64,000 nt of DNA from Allium sativum (GCA_030737875.1 CM060912.1:123850493-123914492); one strand, 5' to 3'; positions 36,302-47,400 are shown, counted from the first letter of the stretch. Numbers and translations: made by a program. Notes: generated from the letters alone by a model not told the origin.

Positions 36302-36603
36302 TTAAGGGAACTTAGTGCAGTTTCCACGAGTAAGATAGCCAGCGTAGCAAGGAACGTAGAGCTCCCTGTTGTCGTAAGTGTAAGGAGGCACGCAGTGAAC
36401 AGTTTGACAACAAGTGTTACAATCCCCAATGCATATTTTAGACTAGGAGTGGAGCACACAACTTCCCATGCAAGGTGGATCGCATTGATTTATATCCTTT
36501 ATCATTATCGACGCCAGAGCTTGACCAGGTGCATGGTGACCGAGCCAAGTTTGGAAAGTAAGAGAAAATAGGGTATTTTGGAAGCCACGAACATGGATTT
36601 CAT
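36302..36603 (-). pseudogene. GASA/snakin (gibberellin-regulated peptide) pseudogene
   Basis: Minus-strand translation ending at the TAA at 36302 gives a cysteine pattern of the GASA family: NQCDPPCMGSC, then eight residues, CIGDCNTCCQ, HCVPPYTYDNREL, PCYAGYLTRGN and a final KFP. Family members have 12 cysteines and end KCP. Here three are lost (to Val, Tyr and Phe), and a TAG lies between the third and fourth cysteines. The spacing of two residues before the penultimate cysteine resembles GASA14-type members. A candidate signal peptide starts at 36603 (MKSMFVASKIPYFLLL) in another frame, so a frameshift is also needed. GASA peptides are secreted regulators of growth and defence. This copy is dead. 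It lies about 1.2 kb inside the CACTA terminus at 37858 and may have been captured by that element. Confidence 0.7.
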
Positions 36604-37629
36604 GAAATCCTAGACTAATTTGGGGGAGAGAATGTGTGTTAGTATTTGAAAAATGGGGACTCAGATGAGGAAATGTTTAATGAACGAAGAAGCAGTCACC
36701 GCACAGTCAATTACATTAGTGACTGAGTTAGCTGCCTAAAAATTCAGCTGCCACTTCTTTTTCGATCCGTATAGTTTGCATCTTCTGTTTGATTAAAAAT
36801 AATGCATGTAATTGGAATTCTAACCCTATATTTTATTTTATTTTAATACTATACATAACACTTTTTCTTGTAATGATCAGTTGAACACTATCATATCGAT
36901 TTTGGTTAGTTAAGTTAATTAAATCTTCGTTCTCACTTTGAAGTATATTTAACGTAAGAAATAGAGTGAAAACTTAATGTCAAGTTTTCATAAATGATGT
37001 ATATGTTTTTTGAAATTTTAATACTCTAAAAAGTTTTAAATTTACTTAAAAAATTATTCATTGAATTTTGAATTTATCAAATTTCAAAATTTTGTAAACA
37101 TTTAAAATGTAATTTAGAAAATTTACAAGTTTTAAACTTTTTGAAATATCAATGGTTAAATTAAATTAAGAACTATAACGATTATATATAAATATTACTT
37201 CTTAATTATATATTATTGCTTATTAATCATTAATTATTAAATATTAATTATTAAATAGTAAATATTAAATATTGGTCTTAATTAATTATTATTTATTATT
37301 ACTTTTAAATTACTAATAGTAATTGTTAATTACTATTAATTAATAGTAAATATTGTAATGTCAAATTGCTTTAAACATTCAAATTTTTCAGGAATTTTAT
37401 GAATATTTTAAATATTACTTTAACTAATTTCTAATTTTCAAAATTTCCAAGATATAAGGTATAATTTTCAATTGTGATTAGTAAATAACATATAATAAAT
37501 CGAACTAATAAACAAAAATCAATCACTAATTATTACTTATTTACAATTAACTATTCCTTTTAATTTTAAAATATTAATTGTTATTTATTACATCTTAATT
37601 ATAATTTGTTATTTTTATTGAAAGTTAAT
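36604..37629. other. Very AT-rich subterminal-type DNA
   Basis: No genes. TTAATTACTATTAATTAATAGTAAATATT-like sequence at about 37190-37370 resembles 60200-60420 inside the other CACTA element, suggesting that this is part of the same transposon family. Confidence 0.4.
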
Positions 37630-37858
37630 TATTACAACTGACATGAAAGAAGAGTTGTCAAAATTAAGTACCTATTACACCAGACTAAAAAGAGCACTTG
37701 TAATAGGAACCTATTACAACTTGCAGAATAAAAGAGTCGTTAAAAACTAATCTATTACAAATTTTTGAATAAAGAAGTTGTAAAAAAAACCTCTATTACA
37801 ACTGTCATTTTGTGATAGTTGTAAAATTACAATTGTGGTAGGGTCATTTGTTGTAGTG
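37630..37858 (-). mobile_element. Terminus of a CACTA (En/Spm) transposon
   Basis: The segment ends GGGTCATTTGTTGTAGTG at 37858, the reverse complement of a CACTACAACAAA terminus. Inward of it are repeated TTACAACT/AGTTGTAA words, the subterminal motifs also seen in the element at 60013-63734. The opposite terminus was not found in the window, so its extent is unknown; it may reach left past the GASA and ENT fragments. Helitron coding sequence resumes directly outside it. Confidence 0.7.
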
Positions 37859-38055
37859 GAAAATTCACAGACTGTGCTTGTATTGAAATCCTCATTGTTC
37901 ATGCATGGTTGATGGTTCATGTTTCACGCTTTATCTAAAGCAATTTAATAATGAGGCTACCATTAATAAATTTGGTTTCCTATTTATAGAAGAAGAAATA
38001 ATGGTGTATTGATAGATGTTGTAAATGATTTTGCACAAGACAATAATCAGACACA
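37859..38055 (+). pseudogene. Helitron Rep/helicase relic, segment 1
   Basis: Translation gives NPHCSCMVDGSC, LKQFNNEATINKFG and, after a one-base frameshift near 37974, FPIYRRRNNGVLIDV. This matches the CM..GKC.K.FPK.F...T...G.P.YRRR.NG block found in Helitron helicase proteins just after the Rep motifs. The N-terminal Rep part is missing because the CACTA terminus adjoins. It continues after the SINE at 38286. Confidence 0.75.
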
Positions 38056-38281
38056 TGTTTTTCTTTTTTGAGATCATGGGGAACCTTAAGATCACAATAT
38101 ACCTTGATACTCACTTAAGTAAACCCCACTCCGTGTGTCTACCCCACTTTTGTTTAGTTGTCGCACATGGATGCTTAACGTCCTAGTCCTCAAAGTGGTT
38201 CACAGCGGGATTCGAACCTGCCCGCACCCAGTACTTAGATCCCCATCTCCCAGCTCCTGAACCACCCGAGCTACGAACCTT
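38056..38281 (-). mobile_element. tRNA-derived SINE
   Basis: The minus strand has an A box TAGCTCGGGTGG (38274-38263) and a B box GGTTCGAATCC (38218-38208), spaced as in a tRNA gene. A body of about 150 bp follows, and an A-rich tail CTCAAAAAAGAAAAA at about 38070-38053. It sits inside Helitron coding sequence. The 3' half does not fold as a tRNA, so it is not a tRNA gene. Clear target duplications are not seen. Confidence 0.75.
38208..38274 (-). promoter_or_regulatory. RNA polymerase III A and B boxes of the SINE
   Basis: A box 38274-38263 and B box 38218-38208, both close to consensus. Confidence 0.75.
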
Positions 38282-38285
38282 AGTA

Positions 38286-38946
38286 CAATTACGCGCATGT
38301 TAATGTAGAGGTTTATAACAAAGCAAGATTAGTTAAATAAATGTTTAAATATATCAACAAAGGTCATGGTAGAGCTAGAGTAATTATAGAAGTTTGCATA
38401 AACATTAAGCATATGTTTGTTCGTGAGGTTGGTGATGTGAAAACTTATTTGGATTGTAAGTACGTTTCTACTTCACAAACAAGTTGGAAGATATGTGAGT
38501 TTGTTGTTAAGTATCGAAAACTTACTGTTTTGAAAGGCTAACACAAACAATTTTTCCTCTAATTGCTTGACTGATGTTTAAGACAGACATAATATAGGAA
38601 AGACTTTGTTCAACCATTGGTTAGAAACTAATAAGACATGTGATGAAGCTCGATAGTTAATATATGTTGATTTTCAAACATAATATAGGAAAGACTATGT
38701 TCAACCATTGGTTAGAAACTAATAAGACATGTGATGAAGCTCGATAGTTAATATATGTTGATTTTCCGAACTAACGGCCTGGGATAAGTCTAATAATGAG
38801 TGGAAACTGAGGCAGAAATTTGATTATATTGGTAAACTATACTGTGCACATCCTATACTGGGTGAGTAGTTTTATTTCTCTATGCTTCTTAATGATGTTC
38901 ATGGTCCAACATACTGTTGAGATATTAGAACGGTGGATGACATTGT
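38286..38946 (+). pseudogene. Helitron helicase relic, segment 2
   Basis: YNYAHVNVEVYNKARLVK, a stop, then MFKYINKGHGRARVIIE and YLDCKYVSTSQTSWKICEF match the conserved region between the Rep and helicase parts of Helitron proteins. HNIGKTLFNHWLETNKTCDE and a PTSY.DIRTVD-like end (EILERWMTLL/DIRTVDDIV frames) follow. A 91-bp tandem duplication and several stops are present. The copia element E interrupts it at ATTGT. Confidence 0.75.
38587..38768 (+). repeat. 91-bp tandem duplication within the Helitron relic
   Basis: Copies at 38587-38677 and 38678-38768 differ at one or two bases. It is a local duplication within decayed coding sequence. Confidence 0.9.
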
Positions 38947-39404
38947 TGTTGTAACCGTTGTGATTAATCCGACTCACGACCACTCGAATCTGATTTAAAC
39001 CACAAAGAACTAGCGGAAGACTAGACCGTTGTTAGACTTGCAAAAACAACCAAAACAATAACTCTAGTCACCAAACAAAGATTAACCAATCACGAACAAT
39101 CCAAATCTCAATCACAAGCAAGAAACTAATGACAAAGTAGCAGAAATAAATCACACAAGGAATTATAGTGGTTCCACTAACATCTTGTTAGTGTACATCC
39201 AATTTGGAAAGAGTATTTTGTTACCACGATGAAAGGAATACAAGAGATTGATCCAATGATCACTATATTTCAATATAGAAAAGAGCTTAAGGAGAATAGA
39301 ATTGAAGAATTGGAATTAGGTTATAAACCCTAATTCACCCTTGAGAATAAACCCTTGATCCCAAATCAAGTATCCAAGCTCTCCCACTAACACACCTGAA
39401 AATA

Positions 39405-39414
39405 GCTTATATAG
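39405..39414 (-). promoter_or_regulatory. TATA box in 3' LTR of copia E
   Basis: The minus strand reads CTATATAAGC. The homologue in the 5' LTR is at 44778-44787. Confidence 0.6.
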
Positions 39415-39499
39415 AGATAGGTCAATTACCCAAATTGCCCCCGTGTCTTCGCAAATCAATTTGTCAAGTTTCCATCCCGAAACAGCCCAAAACACTCGT

Positions 39500-39715
39500 C
39501 AGACGTCTGTCGTGGGAGGTGACAGACGCCCGTCCCTTCCAGGGAATTATTTGGGCACTAGCACTCAACTCAGACGTCTTTCCCCAATATGACAGACTTC
39601 TGTCCCTGTCTCAGACGTCTGTCGTGGTGATGACAGACGTCTGTCATGGATCTCGGGAAAATCCACCCTGACAACTCAGACGTCTGTCGTCCCCTATGAC
39701 AGACGTCTGTCGTAC
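39500..39715. promoter_or_regulatory. Array of CAGACGTCTG palindromes in LTR E
   Basis: Five perfect CAGACGTCTG palindromes and three degenerate ones are arranged as facing pairs (TCAGACGTCTGTCG...GACAGACGTCTGTC). They lie 90-300 bp upstream of the TATA box in U3. The ACGT core is the bZIP recognition core. Confidence 0.6.
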
Positions 39716-39846
39716 CTGCACACTGAAAAACTGCACCTTTCAGCTCATAACTTTCCCGTGCGAACTCCGATTTGCGAACGGTTTTCTCCGATGTGAAGCT
39801 ATCTTCATCCACTTCAATCCACCATATAATATCGCATACTTCAACA

Positions 39847-39857
39847 CTCCACCTCGA
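39847..39857 (-). other. Polypurine tract of copia E
   Basis: The minus strand reads TCGAGGTGGAG right before the 3' LTR. Confidence 0.5.
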
Positions 39858-40281
39858 TACTATAACCATCTCAACTCCAAACTCCAATGCACCTAAGCAT
39901 TTCCATCTACCTTCAACCAAGTTCCATGAATACTTTACCAATGAGCTCCGGCAAAGCCACCGCCCATTGCACTCCGTTAACGAACTCCGACAAGGCCACC
40001 GCCCGCCAATGAAGCGTTAAAAGTATTCAAACCAAAACCGTCTCACCAAAGGACAATGTACTCAGGAGTGTAACGAGTACTTACCATGAAGATAGATTTC
40101 CAATCTCTCACCGCTATTCCTTTCAATCAAACACAAACAAAATCGCTCTCGCCAACCATGCCACCCCGTGGCACCTAGCAATTCAACAAGCGAATTAAGT
40201 TCGAGCAATGCTCGAACTTCCCATACGACAATGCTTTAGTAAACATATCCCCTCATTATCCTTTGTGTGCACTTTCCGAAG

Positions 40282-41460
40282 TTATACTAGCTTACTCTCA
40301 TCCATGGCTACAAGAAATGACTCCCTCACCTCAATATGCTTGGTCCGTGAGCTAAACACCAAATTCTCCGCCAAATGGATAGCACTTTGGCTATCGCATC
40401 GAACATCAACACTTTCATGTTCGAAACCCAAGTCACACAACAACCACTTCAAGTAGAGTGCCTCCTTGGTTGTTTCCACCGCGGCAATCAACTCCGCCTC
40501 TGTAGTGGATAAAGCAACTACGGTTTGCAATCTTGATCTCCAACTAATGGTTGTCCCGCCAAGTGTGAAGACATACTCGGAAGTTGATTTCCTCCGATCC
40601 CTATCACCGGCGTAGTCCGAGTCACAATAATCAACCAACTTGCAACTCCTCTCATCACTACCGCCAAAGACAAGTCCATGAGATGTTGTGCCTTTCAAGT
40701 ATCTCATAATAGCCTTCATGGCTTCCCAATGCGATTTCCCCGGATTAGCCATATACCGACTAACCACCCCGACGGCATTTGCAATATCAGGCCTTGTACA
40801 CACCATTGCGTACATCAAACTACCAACCACACTTGTATATGGCACCTTCTCCATATAAGGCTTGTCTTTATCCCCGACAGGTGATCCCTTATCCGAAAGC
40901 TTCATATGCAAAGGTAAATGTGCATTTAACGCCTTTGCATCCCCCATGCTAAACCGGTAAAGCACTTTCTTAATGTATTCCTTTTGAGTCAATCATAACT
41001 CAAAACGCTTTCGGTCCCTTCCAATTTCCATGCCCAAGATTTTCCTTGCTTCTCCAAGATCCTTCATTTCGAATTCCGATTTCAAAAGCATCTTCAACTT
41101 GTTGATTTCATTTTGATCCTTGGAAGCAGTGAGCATATCATCTACATACAAGAGTAAATATACTCAACAATCATTTCCCAACCTCTTGAAATAGACGCAA
41201 GCATCCTTGATGCTTCGATGGAAGCCACTTTCAAGCATGAATTGATCGAATCTCTTGTACCATCGTCTAGGTGATAGCTTTAACCCATATAGTGATTTCT
41301 TTAACTTGCAAACCATTTTAGACTTACCATCTACAACAAACCATTCTGGTTGCTCCATGTAGATGTCTTCATCCAAGTCTCCATGCAAGAAGGAGGTTTT
41401 CACATCAAGTTGCTCCAACTCCAAGTCATGGATAGCAACTATGGTAGTAAAACCCAGATA
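40282..41460 (-). pseudogene. RT and RNase H of copia E, broken
   Basis: 41424-41164 gives LEQLDVKTSFLHGDLDEDIY, MEQPEWF and KKSLYGLKLSPRRWYKRFD, the copia RT core. A stop at 41162 precedes LLLYVDDMLTAS, the active-site YVDD, in the same frame. After a stop near 40993, frame 40992-40282 gives the RT end and RNase H (YTSVVGSLMYAMVCTRPDI, VDYCDSDYAGDRDRRKSTS, STTEAELIA, KTKHIEVR-like tail). The RNase H catalytic Asp/Glu residues remain, but the frame is broken at least twice. Confidence 0.88.
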
Positions 41461-42003
41461 GAAGTATGACGTACCACCGGTGCAAAAATTTCATCATACT
41501 CCTTTCCTTTGTGCAAACCCCTTTGCCACTAACCTTGCTTTGTACCTTCCATCATCCTTCACCTTATAAATCCATTTGCGCCCTATAGCACGGTTTCCTT
41601 AAGGAAGTGGAACCAACTCCCAAGTTCAGTTCTTCATAAGTGATTGCATCTCTTCCTCCATGGCTCAAATCCACTTCGAGCTCTCTCTCGACTCCATGAT
41701 GTCATCAAGGTCCATCGGCTCATCTTGGACTTCATTGAGAGCATAGTCCAAATAATCACAAAAGCTAAGGTAGTTCCAATCACCATATCTTTTGGGAGGT
41801 CTTATTGCATGTCGACCAACTGGAGTAGTAATACTATCACCCAAACCCCTTTCGGCTCCATCTTGAGTCGAAACTTCTCTACTATCATGTACATCACCAA
41901 CACCACCAGAGGAACCATGTGGACTATGTGATGTTTCATCAACCGCTTAGACCCCACGAGCTTCTTCAACTCTACTACCACTTGGACGGAATGTGGGAAT
42001 GAC
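41461..42003 (-). pseudogene. Linker between integrase and RT of copia E, heavily decayed
   Basis: No continuous frame. Short blocks in several frames resemble the copia linker and RT N-terminus, so frameshifts are frequent. Confidence 0.5.
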
Positions 42004-42912
42004 TTACTTCTCCTTTGATTCACCATTAACCAAATCTGGAGCATACGATGAACTCTCATTCTCAGTGAATAATGCCGACTCATCAAAAGTGACATAACGA
42101 GAATTAACAACCTTTTTCATTTCTGGATTCCAAATCCGATAGCCTTTCACGCCTTCCGTGAAACCAAGCAAGACTCCCTTGAATGCTCTAGCTCCAAGCT
42201 TATCATTCCCCGGATCATGCACATAAACCAGGCTACCAAACACACGAAGATATCTCAAGTCAACACTCTTCCCTTTCCACACGTCCTCCAGAATTTTGTT
42301 ATCAATGGCCGAGCATGGAATTTGATTCATAATATGCACCGCGGTTGACAAAGCTTCGGCCCAAAATCCATTAGACAAACCCAATGTCAATCTCAAGCAT
42401 CGAGCTTTTTCAAGTAGAGTTTGGTTCATTCTCTCCGCTACTCCATTAGAATGCGGATCTCCCGGTGTAGTAAAATGTCTCCGGATTCCGTGATGCTTGC
42501 AATACTCCAAGAATTCCCAAGAAACATATTCGCCGCCATTGTCAGTCCTTAACACCTTCAAAGTCTTACCACTCTCATTCTCAACAAGAGCCTTCCACAC
42601 TTTGAACTTAGCAAATGCCTCTGACTTGGCCTTCATTACATACACCCATACCTTTCGAGACAAATCATCAATGAAAGAAATATAATAACGAGCTCCTCCC
42701 AAAGAAGCAACCGGTGCTGGTCCCCAAACATCCGAATGAACATACTCAAGAACCTCCCTTGAGGCATGCTTGCCTTCATCGAATGATACCCTTGTTTGCT
42801 TCCCCATGACACGTTCCTCGCAAAAATCTAGTTTGTTGAAACTCTCACCCTCGATCATCTCCCGCTTCCGGAGAATATCCAAACTCCTCTCCAAGATATG
42901 ACCCAATCTCAA
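42004..42912 (-). pseudogene. GAG-pre-integrase end and integrase of copia E
   Basis: A 302-codon open stretch starts RLGHILERSLDILRKREMI and includes the zinc-finger cysteine region. VLEYVHSDVWGPAPVASLGG carries catalytic Asp 1 and RTDNGGEYVSWEFLEY carries Asp 2. PHSNGVAERMNQTLLEKARC carries the Glu. The copia C-terminal VFGSLVYVHDPGNDKLGARA and VLLGFTEGVKGYR follow. This module itself is intact, though the protein around it is not. Confidence 0.9.
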
Positions 42913-43012
42913 ATGCTACAATCGTGTCGCATCCAAGTCACGAGAACTATCAACACCCACACAAGTCTCACCTCCTATGGTCACACCTTGAAGCAAATAT
43001 ATACCATGATTC

Positions 43013-43828
43013 CTAGCACCTTTCATAACCACTAGCGCCCCTCTTCGAAACCCTTAAGCAATCCTTCTCGATAGTGATATTGCATCCTAGAGAATCCAAT
43101 TGCCCCAAAGATATAAGCGACTTCCTAAGTCCCGGAACATAGCGAACATTGGTGAGCGTGCGAACAACTCCATCAAACATCCTTATTTGCACGGAGCCAC
43201 TACCCATCTACTTGCAAATAGCACCATTTCTCATAACAATTGCATTTCCCTCTTTGACCTCAAAGGACGAAAAACAATTTCTATTTGGCGTCATATGATA
43301 TGACGCACCCGAATCGAGAACCCGTTTGTTACCCGAAACACCTGTTGCTACCGCCGTCAACACATTCTCATCTATCTCACCATCCCCACTCTCCACTGCT
43401 ATGGATGAAGATGCTTCTTCCTTCTTATCTTTGTCTGGACATTCATTCTTCTAATGTCCCGGTTTCTTGCAAATAAAGCACTTTCCATTTCTCTCTTTCG
43501 ATTTACCTCTTCCATCGGGTTTTCTTGATTTAGAACGGCCTCGGTTTCCTTTCTTCACATTCTTTTCTTTCTCCACAAACAACCCGTGACCACTACTAGC
43601 TCCACTACTACCCTCACTCATCTCCTTCATTTGATCTCACAACTCCTCACTAAGAAGACCCGTCTTGATACCATCAAGAGTCAATGTATCCCGGCCATAG
43701 ATCAAACTATTTGAGAAACCCATATAGCGGTCCGGCAACAAACACAATAATATCATCGCCTTTTGCTCTTCCTCAATCTTCAAATCAACGGTCTTCATCT
43801 TCATGAGCAAATCATCAAAGGCATTCAA
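43013..43828 (-). pseudogene. Gag C-terminus, zinc knuckle and protease of copia E
   Basis: 43828-43637 reads MNAFDDLLMKMKTVDLKIEE and LLCLLPDRYMGFSNSLIY (gag). A zinc knuckle CFICKKPGH.KNEC follows, with its frame broken by a TAG. The protease is VLDSGASYHMTPNRN at about 43320-43275, with the copia DSGAS motif. RYVPGLRKSLISLGQLD follows at 43208-43013. At least four stops are present. Confidence 0.85.
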
Positions 43829-44263
43829 ATGTGCCTTAAGCTAATTACCCTCCATCTTGAAGGTGAAAAATGTTTGCAACAAGATCAAATGGTTAGTGAG
43901 TGACTTCTTCATGTAAAGTTCCTCCAACTTGTCCCATATACCTTTAGCGGTCATCTTACCACTACTTTCGGAGATCACATTCTCACCCATAGCAAGTTGA
44001 AGAGTAGTGTAAGCCCATTCCTCCATCTCCTATCTCTCAATATCTGAGATATCACTTGGCAATAAGTGAGTATCAAATACCACTAGGTGCACCCGATTCC
44101 GCCTAAGAACCGCTTTCATTTTCCATTGCCACTTCTCAAAGTCATTATCACCATTCCACTTGTCTACCATCAATTGAGAACCCGAAGCCGCATACAAGCC
44201 CCGTACATAAGGCGCTACACTATTCGGACTTCCGGTTGAAGGATTTACCGAGCTACTATCCAT
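43829..44263 (-). pseudogene. Gag N-terminal half of copia E
   Basis: The start at 44263 (MDSSSVNPSTGSPN) lies 40 bases after the primer site. LMVDKWNGDNDFEKWQWKMK is the copia gag entry motif. A TAG near 44030 separates it from EEWAYTTLQLAMGENVI and GIWDKLEELYMKKSLTNHL. A second stop follows at about 43841. Confidence 0.85.
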
Positions 44264-44301
44264 TTTTCGACATTTTCACAAATACCTAACAAGCACCAAA
44301 A

Positions 44302-44317
44302 CAGCTCTAATACCAAC
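44302..44317 (-). other. Primer-binding site of copia E
   Basis: The minus strand reads GTTGGTATTAGAGCTG just after the 5' LTR; it is an initiator tRNA-Met site with one change. Confidence 0.75.
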
Positions 44318-45187
44318 TGTTGTAACCGTTGTGATTAATCCGACTCAAGACCACTCGAATCCGATATCTAAACCACAAAGCGCTAGCGGAAGACTAGACC
44401 GTTGTTAAACTTGCAAAAACAACCAAAACAATAACTCTAGTCACCAAACAAAGATCAACCAATCACGAACAATCCAAATCTCAATCACAAGCAAGAAATT
44501 AATGAGAAAGTACCAAAAATAAATCACACAAGGATTTATAGTGGTTCCACTAACATCCTATTAGTGTACATCCACTTTGGAGAGAGTATTTTATTACCAC
44601 AATGAAAGGAATACAAGAGATTGATCCAATGATCACTATATTTCAATATAGAAAAGAGATTGAGGAGAATAGAATTGAAGAATTAGAATTAGGTTATAAA
44701 CCCTAATTCACCCTTGAGAATAAACCCTTGATCCCAAATAAATTATTCAAGTTCTCCCACTAACACACCTGAAAATAGCTTATATAGAGATAGGCCAGTT
44801 ACCCAAATTGCCCCCGTGTCTTCACAAATCAGTTGGTCAAGTTTGCAGCCCAAAACACTCGTCAAACGTCTGTCATGGGAGGTGACAGACGTCTGTCCCT
44901 CCCAGGGAATTATTTGGGCTCCAGCACTTAGCTTAGACGTATGACCCCAATATGACAGACGTTTGTCCCTATCTCAGATGTTTGTATGGACTCTCACGAA
45001 AATCCACCCTGACAACTCAGACATTTGTCGCCTCCTACGATAGACGTCTATCGCACCTTCACACTAAAAAACTGCACCTTTCAGCTCATAACTTTCGCGT
45101 GCGAACTCCGATTTGCGAACGGTTTTCTCCGATGCGAAGCTATCTTCATCCACTTCAACCCACCATATAGTATCGCATACTTCAACA
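44318..45187 (-). repeat. 5' LTR of copia E
   Basis: Homologous to 38947-39846. The palindrome array here (about 44864-45056) has lost one unit and several CpGs have become TpG or CpA. Confidence 0.9.
44778..44787 (-). promoter_or_regulatory. TATA box of copia E 5' LTR
   Basis: CTATATAAGC on the minus strand, about 400 bp inside the LTR. Confidence 0.6.
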
Positions 45188-45597
45188 ATTGTTTACACTA
45201 GTTTAATGCATACATTGTATGTTTTCTGCTAAAATATTATAATGAGTGGGATAAAGAATTAACATAAGCTGCTTCATGGTCGTTTCCATTGTCTTTGAGG
45301 GAAATGCTTGCAACTATTGCTATTTTGAGAAATTTCTAATGTAAGAAATTATAGGATTAACATTGGGAGTTTTTTTATTGATGATATAGAATGGAAATAC
45401 TTATGCAAGTCTAGAACTGACCACAGATATATATATACACACACACACACATACATATACATACATATATATTGCAAGTATAGTACAACCGAAGACATAA
45501 CTTATCGTTGAGAAGATTATGAGCAGAAACAATAGCAGTTTACATGAGTTCTAGTCTTTAGGGGAAGATGAAATAGCTACTGAAGAAGCAAAGAATA
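45188..45597 (+). pseudogene. Helitron helicase relic, segment 3
   Basis: This resumes exactly where segment 2 stops. Patches such as a degraded LR.LF..LL...(Y/F)EKF block, DDIEWKYLC and VEKIMSRNNSSLHEF match the region between Rep and helicase in Helitron proteins. A TA/CA microsatellite lies within it. Element D interrupts it at GAATA. Confidence 0.6.
45429..45473. repeat. TA/CA microsatellite
   Basis: ATATATATATACACACACAC followed by a TACA/TATA run. Confidence 0.9.
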
Positions 45598-47211
45598 TGT
45601 AACGACCCGCATTCTACGTATCGAAGGATCGTAGAATATTTATTTCTTTTTCATATGAGGTCGTATGGTCGTGTAACTTTGGGGGACGACTATTGGGGTC
45701 ATTTCCCATGTTCATGATTTTTGCCGATTTTTAAATGACCGTTTTGCCCCTAGCTGATCTTGTTTCGGCCATAACTTTTGATTGGTAAGGAGTTTTGACC
45801 TGACACCACTTCCATTGGATTTGGATGATGGTTTACAATTCCGTAGATTGGTCACATTAGCCAAACGGACTCACCGTTTGGGAGATATGGCTGAAACAAG
45901 GTTTAGAAAGTGAAAATTGCTTAAGTGGGCTGATTAGGGTAATTAGCAAATGAGCCCATAACCCATTTTGGGATTAAGGTTATGGGGAGGCTGAAATGAG
46001 TTAGGTTTTCATTCTATTTCACTTTTCTAGCTGCCATTTACCTCTTAGAAACCCTAACACTGGCCTCCACCTTCTAATTTCATCCCAAATCGCTCTCTAA
46101 TCAAGGATTAAGCTAATCAACATCAAATCAAGACAAATCAACACCAAATCAGAGTTGGAGCTACTGTGTTGCATAGGAAAACGCCCCAAATCAGAGATAA
46201 TTTCAAATCTAAGTTTTATTTGTGGCTAAGGTGAGAAATTTGCATTGTTTTTCACTAATTACAGCTAATTAGGGGTGATTAGTGATAATTATTGAAATTA
46301 TAACTCAGAAAATTTTGGAAAAATTTGCAAAATTCTAAAATATTATTTTAGGACTCTGATAGAATTTTGGGCTAATTTGAATAAGTTTCGCTAATTGTAT
46401 GCTTAAACATGATTAAGAGGGATTAAGGGGAAAATATGGGTTTAGGGTATGTTTGATCCATTTTAACATATCATATTGTTGTTTTGGTGTTTGTGGTTGA
46501 TAATACATGTTGCTATGACTATATGGTATGCTTTGTGATTGATTAGAAAAGTTAGAATGGTCGAAAACGCCGTTGTATGGCGTAAAACAATCGCTGGAAG
46601 AGTTGAAGGAAATTGTGTAGGAACCGGATCGGATCGCCCCCCACTCCGAGCCGAACCGTTCGTGATTCACGAAGATGATACGAACTGACCTGTAGGAGAT
46701 CACAAGCCGATCCACTTACATCTGAAGTTCTCCGACCCACTCGCGTTATAAGTTCCCCGACCCGAACTGTCTACCTCCGAACCACTTGTCTCGAACTGGT
46801 GGGGACCCGAACCGTTGGAGATGCATCACGATCCGCCTCCTCCGAACCGAGTCGAGTTGGAGTCACAAGCCAGAGCACACCCACGAACTGTATGGGGATC
46901 ATGAACCGAACCGGAGCGCGCGACCGAACCAATTCGCCACGAGTGGACTGTCACGACCGACCCAATGCTTAGGGTGGAGTATCCGAACCGAGCCACTTCA
47001 GGGAGTCCGATCCGAAGCAAAGTGAAGAAAAGGGACCGAACCGACCAGGAGAAGACCAAACCCGAGATGCAAAGGTAGTCCAAATGGGAAGTAGAACTCA
47101 GGATCCAGATGGGAACCAACGAGTTGACTTCATGATTGGACTTTGCTGCAGGACGTGTGCTAAGGGGTTATCGACTTCCATAACTTTGATTCACCACCAA
47201 GACGGATGTTA

Positions 47212-47400
47212 GGCTATGGATCAGTGCAGTGGGGTAGTTATTACTCCATGGGGGCAGAGTGATCGTAGCATGGCTATGAGCTAGTGCAGTGAAGTCGTCA
47301 TGACTTCATGGGGCAGAGTGGACATAACAAGGACTAGTGGCTATGGATCAGTGCAGTGGAGTCGCTATGACTCCATGGGGAAGAGTGATCATAGCATGGA
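47212..47400 (+). repeat. Three tandem 60-67-bp units in 5' LTR of D
   Basis: Units start at 47212, 47272 and 47339 (GGCTATGGATCAGTGCAGTG...). Each holds an inverted repeat such as GGAGTC-GCTAT-GACTCC. Element A has no such array at this position. Confidence 0.85.

Larger units (their letters stand above)
38947..39846 (-). repeat. 3' LTR of copia E
   Basis: Starts TGTTGTAACCG and ends ATACTTCAACA on the plus strand. It contains the best-preserved CAGACGTCTG palindrome array. Confidence 0.92.
38947..45187 (-). mobile_element. Ty1/copia retrotransposon 'E', degenerate
   Basis: The element is flanked by ATTGT at 38942-38946 and 45188-45192. LTRs are 38947-39846 (3', 900 bp) and 44318-45187 (5', 870 bp), with TGTTG...CAACA ends. 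Order on the minus strand is primer site, gag, protease, integrase, RT and RNase H, the copia order. LTR differences are numerous, roughly 5-8% by eye, and coding frames are broken many times, so this is an old, inactive copy. It interrupts the Helitron helicase gene. Confidence 0.92.

Noticed and set aside
38208..38274. tRNA gene
   Set aside because: A and B boxes are present, but the acceptor, anticodon and 3' parts do not fold. The body and A-rich tail indicate a SINE.
39570..39941. 123-codon minus-strand frame across the copia E LTR border
   Set aside because: It spans the palindrome array and the LTR end and has no known domain.
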